NCBI GenBank assembly: GCA_036971715.1
Contig: JAVHJL010000001.1
Span: forward strand, 620,001-684,000
Direction: 5' to 3'
Source: Arthrobotrys musiformis
Lineage: Eukaryota; Ascomycota; Orbiliomycetes; Orbiliales; Orbiliaceae
Length of the DNA: 64,000 bases
Below, piece by piece: positions 23,375-33,800 of this stretch (position 1 is its first letter; every line of letters begins with the position of its first letter). Position numbers and translations under genes: made by a program. The notes under the pieces are model-generated. The model ran no database searches, was not told the origin of the DNA, and saw only the letters and a program-made list of their open reading frames with translations.

Positions 23375-25181
23375 TCACATAAACTCCACCTTGACACTGT
23401 CAAGCCAACCACCCTCCCCTCTCGCACATATCTCGCCGATTTCGTAGAGTTCGTCCAAGAACGCTACTGAAAATGAACCGGGCCCTCTTGCACCATCTCT
23501 TTTAACTGCTCTTTCCGCTGCAACATTGTAAAGTAAAACGGCTGCCAAACAGCTCATTAATTTATCATCCTTGTTGACTGCCAGCGCCGCACAAAGGACT
23601 GATCCAAGTGCACACCCCATTCCTGTGACGAGTGCTTGGAATGGGTGTCCGTTGCTCACTAGGACCGTTCTGGATCCATCAGACAGTACGTCTGTGACGC
23701 CAGTGGTAACCACTACGTTTCCTGTACCCTCTCGAATTAGTATAGATCCAAAATAGAGGATAGGATAGTCGTCACATACTCTCCCTCGCTGCTACACCCT
23801 TTACGACTTTGACTAATTCATCTATCCCACCCCCCGCTCCCGAATCCACACCTTTCATCCTAATTCCCTCTCCAGCTACCGTTCTGATCTCCCCTTCATT
23901 CCCTTTAATCACATCCACATACCCACACTCGTCTAACACCCACCTGACTGTCTCTTTCCTCATCCCTGTCGCACCAGCACCAACGGGGTCAAACACTACT
24001 GGTTTCCCCGCTTTATTATTCTCCCTGATAGCCAACGCATACAGTCTTCTCTCCGCTGGGCCAGAAGTTCCCATGTTCACTAAACAAGCAGATTGGGGCG
24101 CTATAGCCGCTAAATCCGCCGCCTCTTCGAAGTTATCCGACATGATCGGACTCCCACCGATAGCTAGAGTTACATTTGCGCTAAAGTTCTTGACAACCGC
24201 GTTGGTGATATGATGAACTAAGGGTTTGTGTTCTTTGATCGATCGAATTATAGTAACGACTTTGTCAAGTATCAGTGGGAGGTAAAAGTGGGTGAATGCC
24301 GTCGATTGGGATGGTGGGGGTGGCGCCCATGGTGCCGGGGATTTGTACAGCGATAGGAGTCCCGAAGCTGCGGATTCTGGGTCTGTTGATGATATGATCG
24401 CACTTACGACTGCCACGCCGGCGAGGGGGAGTCCCTCAGTTGGTCGGGATTTGTAAAGAACCGCTTGCAGATTGGTGGCATTGATAGAGCCGATAGCTAC
24501 AGATGGGAGTTCTGGCCGTTTCGAATGGATTAATCCGAGGATTTGGCGGACACCTGAAGGATAGAGAGGGGTTGAAGCATCTGGTTTTGTTCGTGTAGGA
24601 AATACTGGTCCTATACCGATATAGTCTGTAGTGGTAGATGCGGCCAGGGATGCTTGTGTCAAGTTTGATACCGACAGGCCGATAATAGCTGTCGGCCCAA
24701 GGATGTTGCGGGCGGTAGTATACTCTTTAATTGGACAAAACGTTAGATGTCGCGCCCTTTATCGAAAATATTCTGTTGAACTTTGAGAATACAAACCCAT
24801 ATCATCCCATCCGATATGTGCGCCTTCACACCCGACCGCCAAAGCGACGTCGACCCGGTCATTGATAAGCAATGGAACACCGTATTTTTTAGTGATCGAG
24901 TGAACGCGCTTCCCGAGAGCAATAAACGGTGCTGTATCGAGATTTTTCTCGCGGAGTTGCACAATTGTGACGCCGCCTTTGATAGCAGCCTCGATATGCG
25001 ATTCCAAGGTAGCACCCGGCGGAAGAAGCGAGGAGGAAGTTACGAGGTATAATGTCAAGTCGAGTTTTGGTTTGGCGGGGGACATGGACATTGATGGCGG
25101 CGGGGAGGGGGTCATCGCTGCCATATGCATTACCGCGTCCTTGGCGCTGTCTGACATCATCATTGCTGCTTGTTCGGACAT
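23375..25181 (-). CDS. thiamine-phosphate synthase / hydroxyethylthiazole kinase, THI6 type
   Basis: Three exons, 24797..25181, 23780..24724 and 23375..23721, give 558 aa. Introns 24725..24796 (GTTTGT/TTAAAG) and 23722..23779 (GTATGT/GTACAG) join in frame. The N-terminal ThiE domain has LYLVTSSSLLPPGATLESHI, IVQLREKNLD and LLINDRVDVALA and AHIGWDDMG (substrate pyrophosphate-binding motifs), and continues across intron 1 to YIGIGPVFPTRTKPD. The C-terminal ThiM domain has HHITNAVVKNFSANVTLAIG, CLVNMGTSG, VVFDPVGAGATGMR, VIKGNEGEI and QALVTGMGCALGSVLC. The bifunctional enzyme condenses HMP-PP with HET-P and salvages thiazole. The first 35 residues are Met/Ser/Pro rich and probably disordered; the start ATG at 25181 is the first in frame. 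Confidence 0.93.
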
Positions 25182-26367
25182 TTTTTTACGAGCTCGGAAG
25201 ATTTTTTTTTTTTTGGCGAGATGTGAAAATATGTTGAGATCCCGCGCGGTGAGCAGAAAAAAGATAATTCGGGAGAAATAGAACGGACGGGCGGTGGGCC
25301 GGCCGTTACTTTTATGTCGGTCCGGTCCATCGAGCACAAATTTTCGGTGCTGTAGCAGATACGTAATTACAATTGCGGTAACCTTGTCGCCCTGTCGCCG
25401 ATGCGCAGAAAGCTGCGACTATAGCATAGCCGGCCGCAAAAGCCCAAAATTCACATAGATACGTATCATAGTCAGGCAATTGATGCAGCGTCAGTCTAAC
25501 GGTAATCCATTCGAGAAGGTCGCAGCAAGTACGTACAGCACAATATCTCAAATATATTAGCATCGACCAGGTTCAGGGAGCTTTATTCAAAGCCAAAGGA
25601 GTTGGGGATTTGAGAAAAATGTGGTGGTACAGCAGGGATTATATGCCATTTGTCAGATTCGTTGCGTGTTCGGATTAGCAACTTGTGCGGTTGCAATTGC
25701 CAACGTTGGCCAACTGCCTTGCGCTCCTTTGGCACTGCGGTTCTGAAGTCGTGAGATCTCAATTAGTAAACTTGGAGCGAGATCGGATTTGTAAGTTCAG
25801 GGAAAGGAGATCTTGAAGCATTTTAGTTCTCCAAATCTAGATCTTGGCCGTAGCGACCTTCAAAAATAACACGTGGGGGGCATGTGTGAAATCTTTGGCA
25901 ACACACATTATTGTTGCATTTTCGACCGGCCATATTCCACAGCCCAATTACAAGTCCTGAGGCTACCCAATCACCAGCTCGTAACAAAACTGTGCCCAAT
26001 TACGAGAAAACAGGACGAATTTGCGCCATTGCCTGCTGCATCGAGCATATGTGCGCATATATTAGCCTTGAACTTTATACACACCGATGGAAAATAGTCG
26101 TTGGGGTGGGAGCACCTGAGGACAGGCCTCACGAGCGTTAAACTAGCTAGTTTATTTTGGTCTATATACTCAATTTTAAATATAGAGGCTCTAAAAAGGG
26201 GACAAATTTCAAGGGATTGAGAAAAAGAAAATATTTTAAAACAGAAAATGAAATCAGAAAAAGCAGGCTTTCTCGTGAATCTAATGGGATATATGGCGCT
26301 GTTGTCTCGAACCCAGCCCAACCCCGGGCATGTATTGCTGTAATGCAATGCTTTCTGAAATCATTGA
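25182..26367. other. intergenic region, nothing recognised
   Basis: Upstream of THI6-type gene and downstream of the RTA1 gene. A T-run lies in the minus-strand leader near 25203..25215. I see no riboswitch-like CTGAGA/GAACCTGAT pair, tRNA or convincing gene. Confidence 0.4.
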
Positions 26368-27326
26368 TCATGGGCCGACAAGGTTTCTGCCATTCCCGAC
26401 CCCATCCACGAGCATATGCCCGTCCTCGCTCCCAGTTGTACTCTTCAAAGTCGTCTCTTGGACCTGGAACTTATCCGGAAACCAAGCAACAAATATAACC
26501 TGCGTCGCAAACATCAAGATCGTATCGAATACATACAGCGGCCATTCGTTCGACAGCAGATACGCATCAACCCCCATCAGATACTCGACGACCCTGAACA
26601 CCGATCTAATCATGATCAAAGCACTGCAGCCGTATAACATGTACAGCCCCGTCTTCCAGGGGACAGTCAAATGCGGCCCGCTCCTCGGGTTCAACTTGAG
26701 GTCTTTGTTCATCCTCAAGTGGAATATAGTGGAAACATAGATGAAGAAAGCAAAGATGACGATTTGAACGAGTAATCCTATAGTAATTACTTTTTCTCCA
26801 GTCTTTTTGCTTTCTGGTTTGGTTGTGAGGCCGACGGCACTCCCTTGGATTGTTAAAGCGAGGATGTCACCGGTGACGAATATGTAGGTGAGCCATCTGG
26901 CTCGAACGACCGAGAAGCGGTCTCCATTAATTGAATGAATGAGGCGGCGGAGGACCATGTAGATCGAGGCGGCATAGAATACTGGAGCGAGGATGATAAA
27001 ACTGAATTGAATGGCGTAGGAGTCGATCTTTTCGGTGTTGTAGTAGCAGTAGATACGGGTAGCGTAACCGATTACTTGGACTAAGGATCAAGTTGGTGTT
27101 AGTAGATTGTTACAATTAACGCCAAATTTTAAATTTGCTATGACTTACAGATTCCGCCGATGGCAAAAGGTATGCAGAACCATACTCGAGCTCTGACTGA
27201 ACGCCAAAGGTGGAAAATCGTGACTACCGCGAAAAGAACGAGGAATATTGCGGCTGCTGGAATTGATGGGAGGTACTTCCAAAGGTAGACATTTGGCCTG
27301 CCAGGTATCGGTCGAAGCTCGCCCAT
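26368..27326 (-). CDS. RTA1-like seven-TM protein
   Basis: Two exons, 27149..27326 and 26368..27080, 296 aa; intron 27081..27148 with GTAAGT, a CTACTAACAC branch and CTTAG. Seven hydrophobic segments are visible, including IPAAAIFLVLFAVVTIFHLW, QFSFIILAPVFYAASIYMVL, YIFVTGDILALTIQGSAVG and IGLLVQIVIFAFFIYVSTIF. The middle ILAPVFYAASIYMVL and QGSAVGL residues and the RxxxRxxE motif (MIRSVFRVVEYLMG) are hallmarks of the RTA1/RTM1 family, linked to resistance to lipids and sterol analogues at membranes. It is convergent with nothing close; the UPC2-like regulator lies 850 nt away on the same strand. Confidence 0.9.
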
Positions 27327-28176
27327 GGCTCTATAGTGTGCAGAGGGAATGTCGTTTCCTTTTTTGTTCTTGGGTCTATATTTTTAGATAGATAAATGAA
27401 TCAATGCTATAAAGGGGTACCTCTAGTTTCCACAAATATCATCGAGAGAGTGGGTTTAATTATTTTTTTTTGGGTACAGAGGTGGCTTGTATTCCGATTT
27501 TGTCTGTGAAGACGAGAATGACAGGAGTGATATGCAAAGCCAAAGTAAGAATTGGGTGAGGATATGTATATTTATACACAGTTTCTTGATTGTGAGGGAG
27601 GAGATTGGCATTTTAACAATGGTAACAAGAAATGGTAGCCCTACGAGCCCCTAAGGATATCGGGATCTTGAATATCCCGTATAAAGCTTATGAAGATATA
27701 TCGGCCGTTCAAATTTCAATGTCTGCGCGTCAGAGGGAGGCGACTTTCGTCCCGAAACGGTTTAGTGTACGAAGAACATACTTTATTAGGTTTAGTGCTA
27801 CCCTAAAGGAGTTTGGTGTCATCAGAATCCGTCTATTTAAAGTTTAGTGTACGAGATTCGATGCTCCTTGGCGCTTCTTTCGTCTATTGGGTCGTAGCTT
27901 AGCCACTTCAAGTTTTCCGACGGTGCGAAGTTCTATCCCGAAGTTCGAAACACTAGGCATGAATTAAGGTAATTTTGGCCCAAGAGCTTTATGGCTATAT
28001 CAGATCCTTGCAAGTCCACATTTTGCGAACCTAGGTAATATTTTTATTGGGCTCTCTAGTTGGCATATTCTGAATACCAGTAGCCATCGTTCATTGCCGT
28101 CGGTGCGGGCTGTCCTATTCGAATCTCGCGGGATTTGTATAGTTCTTTTTGTGAGATACCATTCTACTAAACCTCC
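27327..28176. other. intergenic region, RTA1 upstream
   Basis: No gene supported. It carries the RTA1 upstream region and the 3' flank of the next gene. Confidence 0.45.
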
Positions 28177-29547
28177 CTAGGATAATCCTTGCATTGACCT
28201 CAAAGGAACGTATACATGTTGTTCCTGAAGGGCTTCTAGTGGAAACCTCAACCACCCGCGCCAACTTTCTCCCAACCTGTCACGAATAGCCTCAATCAAA
28301 AACTGCCCACCATTCCCAATAACCCACATGTACCTCCCCCTATGTAGGAGGACTCCATAAAACGCCAAGATCACAAGTGCTTCTGGTTCACCCAGGCGCA
28401 GCAAGTCCACGTACTCAGGCGATAATAATATCAACCAGGTAAATAACACAGCCATCCTCGATTTCCCCTGTGCGGCATCAAACATACGTTGTAGATCAAT
28501 CGAGGTTTGTTGATATACCTTGCGCGATGACTCCGGGATATTTGATGCGCTGATGAGTTTGAGAAGGTCGTCACAATCTGATCCGGTTGCTTCCGGTAGT
28601 GTTAGAAATGCTTGGGCCAATCGTAGATGGGGTGCAATTTCTTTTTCTCGGAATGGAGGGGTGCATTGGTTGACTATGGTTAGTACACCACGATAGACGT
28701 TTATGTCATGCGTGAATTTTTGGACAAGGGTGTCAAGGCTTTCGCGGTGATAGTATAAAGTGTCGCAAAGTAAATGGACCCCGACTGCGGATGAAAAGAG
28801 GAACAAGTGGATACAATTGGCTGCGGTGACTTCTATCAGCGGGTTGGCCTGAGTAAAGAGGGAGAGGGCTCGATTCTGGAGCCCAGTTGCGTAGGAATGA
28901 TAATGATTAATCTTTTGGCGATCCGTGAAGGTTGTGCTCAGTTGTAACGCCGACATAGCAAGCATTTGGTGAATTAGGTAGGGGGTTGAGAGGCCGTGGT
29001 GGACGTATACTGCTGTTGGTATATACTCTGGTTGGGATAGATCTTCCGGAGCACGGAACCCTTCGCTAGATAGGTTCATAAAGAGCTCTAAATGAGTCTC
29101 ATTGATGCTAAAAGGATCCTGCGTATTAGGGGAACCCGCCTCAGTCTGAGGCTCTGGCTCTGGTAATGGTCCTGGGATGGATGAGACGGTGTTGGCGCCA
29201 TTCTGCTTTGGTATGGCGGACTCGGAACTAGAAATTGAAGGCGCTGGCGAGGCATTTGATGTAGAGCTCGCGCTCGGAGAATTTGTGGGCGCATCTGCAC
29301 GATTTGGCAACGCTAGAAGTAGGGATGGTGTACGGTTGTTCAAGTAGGAACACTCCAACTCCGCTCCACGACAGTTTGCACAGATTGGGGCAAACCCGTC
29401 GCACTTGTGCACGTAAAATTAGACCGAAAGTCAGCTCCTTCTTTGTGTTGCGATATTGCATATAGTGAGCTTGTGGCTTACTCTAATATGCCGCTTCTTG
29501 CATTGTAAGCAGCCGTTCCTCGATTTTCGATGCGAGCGACGAGACAT
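28177..29547 (-). CDS. UPC2-like Zn2Cys6 transcription factor
   Basis: Two exons, 29482..29547 and 28177..29403; 430 aa. The intron 29404..29481 (GTAAGC, GTCTAATT branch, ACAAG) splits the zinc cluster, which is complete only when spliced. N-terminus MSRRSHRKSRNGCLQCKKRH, then a C-x2-C-x6-C-x6-C-x2-C-x6-C cluster, matching the SHRKSRxGCxxCKxRxxKCDE pattern of the sterol-uptake regulator-like group. The C-terminal half is the DUF3468-type domain (LVILAFYGVLLHRGRYMWV, LGESWRGWLRFPLEAL). The ORF's C-terminal exon carries a long Ser/Pro linker. The family name is by motif; the target genes are not known. It neighbours the RTA1 gene. Confidence 0.85.
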
Positions 29548-30873
29548 GCTTTAGCTCGTACAGCCGTCACTCTAACAATATGATCGGATTTAATGTCTGC
29601 GGTTTGAACTTTGGCCCCCGTAGACAATTTTTGGCGACAAGCAGTATATGCATCCGAAGGGCCCGAAGTTTTTGCCAGGGTTTAGGTACTTGTGTAGCTT
29701 GCCCTATCGGTTGTTGTATTTGGTTTGCGTGGGTTCAGAAGGTATATGTACAATTGTGGTCTCGACACTACACGCTGGGAACTGTTGCGCAACAGAATTT
29801 AGCCCGGCAGCGATTGAAGATGTAGTTATTTTCCATGCGTCTCGGCTTAAAATCACCTATATCATGAATATGGTTGATGTCAAATCTGATCAAGTGCAAG
29901 TTAGAAACGGAAAGTTTTCCGTTCGAGTATGCAAGTCAACGTTGAATTACGTAATCTCCGGGTTTCAACACGGTTTGCCGATATTTTTCATACTGCGTGA
30001 GGCCCGTTTGAGTGATGGTTAGTAGTTCGCCAATGAATTTCGTTCAAGTCTTCGAAATATCGTCAAACTTGCGTATCAAGCAAGGAGATGTTGTATTGTA
30101 TGATATCATCCTTGTTTGAGCATGCAAAATATTGTGTATCGATAAGCCACCGTTCCCACTCAGCTTGGCTTTCGAATTATAAAGTGAAATGCATGTTTTG
30201 TGACAGAAATGTCGCTAAACTGGGCATCGCCCGTCGCAAAGCGGGTGACATGAGTGAATGTGAAAGCGATAAGCCAGAGTTGCAGTTGCTATCAGGTCAG
30301 GCCATGGGCCGCAATGATTGGTGGTGAGAGAAGTGTGTGGAGCTGTGTGTTGGCACCGACGTTGAAGTTGCTGTGTCAACATCGCCAATGTTGCCGATTT
30401 GGGGAGTGACACAACAATTCGAGGGCGCAATTTGGTAAACAAACTGCCCGTTTGGGCTCAGCGACAGACGAAAACACTGCGCCGATGGAATGTTGTTAAA
30501 ACCTCATCCCGGCCGGGACTTCCCCCTCACATTGTCACTGTCATTGTCACTTTTTCTGTCCAACTTCAAATATTCTCATTAATTTGCCGTTTGTAGCTGT
30601 TCGTCGCACCCGAAGCTGAAGCTGAAGCTGAAGAGCAGCTGGACCGGCTCGCCAGTCTCCTTTTCTCCCTTTTGTTTTGACGAATTCATTAATTTATATA
30701 CACTACCATCTCACGATACCTCGGATTATAGTCACCTACTTATTTACCTATAGTCATCTCCCGCCAGCAGGAGCGAGCGGCGACGCCTTTCTGCGCTTGC
30801 TTGTTGTTTGTTGTCGATGTTTGTTTGCGTCACGTCGGCCGTTTAGTGGATATCGCCTAATATACAGTACACC
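29548..30873. other. intergenic region with promoter of the 1554-aa gene; a short GAAGCT-type repeat
   Basis: About 1.3 kb. A microsatellite-like GCTGAA repeat (four units) lies near 30610-30635. I see no supported gene or RNA. Confidence 0.4.
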
Positions 30874-33800
30874 ATGTCTCCCTCATCTCGCTCCGCTTCG
30901 AATTCATCACGTCCCTCTCTGTCCTCAACACGGAGCACTCCACCCACCGACGACGGCGGTTCCAAAATGACCAGCCCTAAGAAGGCTCAGTTTCCAGACT
31001 TGTCGCTGGAAGAATCCATGGATAATATAGAAAATCTTCCAACTTTCCCTTCGGAGGTCGCTTTACCGTCAGAGACTTCGCATGACACTCTTTTAGAAAC
31101 CACCAGCAAAGATGACACCGAAATCGACGCGATATTCGAACAGAGCGATTCCGAATCAGAGTCGCCCCTTCGCCCCCCCTCCATTCCGGATTACCATTTT
31201 GGTGGTCCGAGAAACTATTCTCGCCTAACAGAGCGGGACTCTGATGATGAGAGGGCTGGCACTCCGCCACCAAACCTCTTTGGGCCTTCCATTCGTTCTG
31301 CAACACTTAAGACCGCTGGGCGAGTAGCTGGTGAGAACGGCATGATTCTGCCATCTACAGTTTCGGAATCGCCCAGTCCTTATGTTGCGAAGAGTCGGTT
31401 GTCTTCGTCTCGCGGCGCTCCTCTGAGCTCTGTATTTCAAGATGTTCCCATTTTTTCGCCTTTCTCGGCACAAAAGAAGAAAAAGGGTGGTAAGGGTTTC
31501 CCAAGGAGCAATCCATCCCCAAGCCGCAAAGGTGGTCGTATTTTAGATGTCCCGGTCGCCCCTTCGCCAGATCCCTCCCCGTTGGTGTTGTTACATGTCA
31601 CCCTTCTTCCATTGCCAGCTCAGGGCCCTGCATCGTCTGTCCTCGCCAACCATCTGAGGAAGATGATCTCGCCGACAGTAGTTGCCCGTGGCCTTCTTCT
31701 CCCTCATCCAAACGATGATTACGACGCCCTAATCGAAATGATCGCGGAGAATCTTGGTCTTGACCAAGAGACGCCTCCACCTTTCAAAAAGACAGCGACG
31801 TATTCTTTTGATGAGTGCGCATCACATTCAGAAGGGTCATATCTCGGGTCGTCAGGTGATGAGGGCGAAGCGTACTGCCCCACATGTGACCGACGACGTC
31901 TGAAGCCTGAGTATTGTCGCCATGATGTACCACGAAAACACCGACGACCATACTCGCATAGCGAAAAGTGGTATACAATCAATATATTCGCGTCCAATGG
32001 CTTGATGAGATCAGGGGCGTGGAGCCGCAGTTGGGAAGAGATGGAAAGAATAGATGTTGAAGTTACAGTTACGCCTGGATACGAAGATATTGATCCGCCT
32101 AAAGGCCTCAGACCGTCCTCCCAGCGGAGCGAGGGAAAGAGGAGTCTTCAAGGGGCATTTCAATTTAAGAGAAGGGCTCAAGCGCTGGCTGGCGTCGAAA
32201 CAACGACGGACGAGGAGATGCCTCAACCAAGGAAACTTTCGGCCGGCCGACGAAAAGCCTCCGGTACTCGTGTCTTAAGTGGCTCTCTACGAAGTCGAAC
32301 TTCGAGCAACTACATTAAGCAGGAGCCACTTAGTGAGCTAGAGATCTCCGTTGATGAGGTAAAGGAAATATATGAGGACGGGCTTGATGTGGATGTTCCA
32401 ATTTTTGAACCGCGGGCGGAAGAGGAGGGCGAGTTTGTACCCATTTGGGAAGACGGCGATGACAAGGAAGAGAAGCCAACTCGCTTCAAGAGCGAAGACT
32501 CCTGGACAACCGACGATGAAGCTGCGCGAAAACAGGACAAGAAGGGTGGCAAGTTGTCATCCTCGGGAGAATCGCTCGCTGCAGAAAAAGAGGAAGACCG
32601 CAGGCTCAGCGCGTTTACAATGGATACCGCGATCCACCACTCAATCATCGGTTCCTCACGGGAGACTAGCGTGGAAAGCGAGGCAATTGCTTCGTCGGAA
32701 TCTGAAGGGGTCCCTACAGTGTCGCCTTCACCTTCCCCAGAGCAGCGAAACACATCAAACCCCCACAGATTACATCCGTCGTCTCGTCGCGCTAGTAGGG
32801 AGATCAGCCCCGCCGAATTTAGCGAGAAGACGGCCTCCCGCCCAACCTCAAGCAGAGATCCAGCCCGTATGGCTATCGTTGGTCTTGCTATCTCTGACGA
32901 CGGCGCCGCAATGGAGGATTTGGAGGATGACAAGGAGAATCGTCACGAAAGCATTGACAACAAGGAGAATATTCCTGTTGATATTTCCGACGAAGAACGT
33001 GAAAATCCATCGGGAAACGAGAATTCTGAGGACCTTAGGCCTACTCCCACCCCTCTGCGAAACCGGCGGACGGTCACCCCTAAGACGGCTGGCCCGTCGC
33101 CAATGGCATCCAAGTTCTCTTCTCCAGATATTTCGCCTGATATTTCCCCAATGGTATCTCGGGCTGGCAGCCCTCAGCCGCAGCCATCCAAGGATTCCAC
33201 ATCCAGGGATAGGAGAAGAAGGAGTATTAGGCGCAGTTTCGACAAATCGTCCGCTGCAAATTCGTCTCCTAGAAGCCGGGCGCAATCAAGGAAGAGCTCG
33301 ACTAAGTCAGCAGCAGTCCCATTTACACCACGTGATAGCTCCCCTCGGGGCAGGTCGGTGTCGAGGAGTCCTCAGCAATCGCCATCCCCGTCACCTTCCC
33401 CGCTCGAGAAGGGTGAGCCTTTATCGGACAGTCTGATCGATAAACTTCGTACTATGCTCAAGCCCACAATTGACACCCTTTCAGCAATCCCGCTGCCAAC
33501 ACTCCTACTGATCGCCATTCCATTTGCGGGACTAATAGCTTTTAGCATAAATAGCTATGTTCAGCAGAGGAATCTTGATTTTATGGTACGGAGCTTCATG
33601 GACGGCCAGGTCGCGCGTGAAATGCACAGGCTCCAGGAGCAAACGGGCCTAAATTTCAATCCATTGCCGCTCGAAGTCCAGTATATTCCAGCACCTCCTT
33701 CCATACTTGAGGAGGTCATTGCAAATGCGGAAAATATGCTGCCAGCTTTTGAGCCAACATTTTCAGTGGAAGACAAAGCAGATCTCGAATGGCGGGAGGC

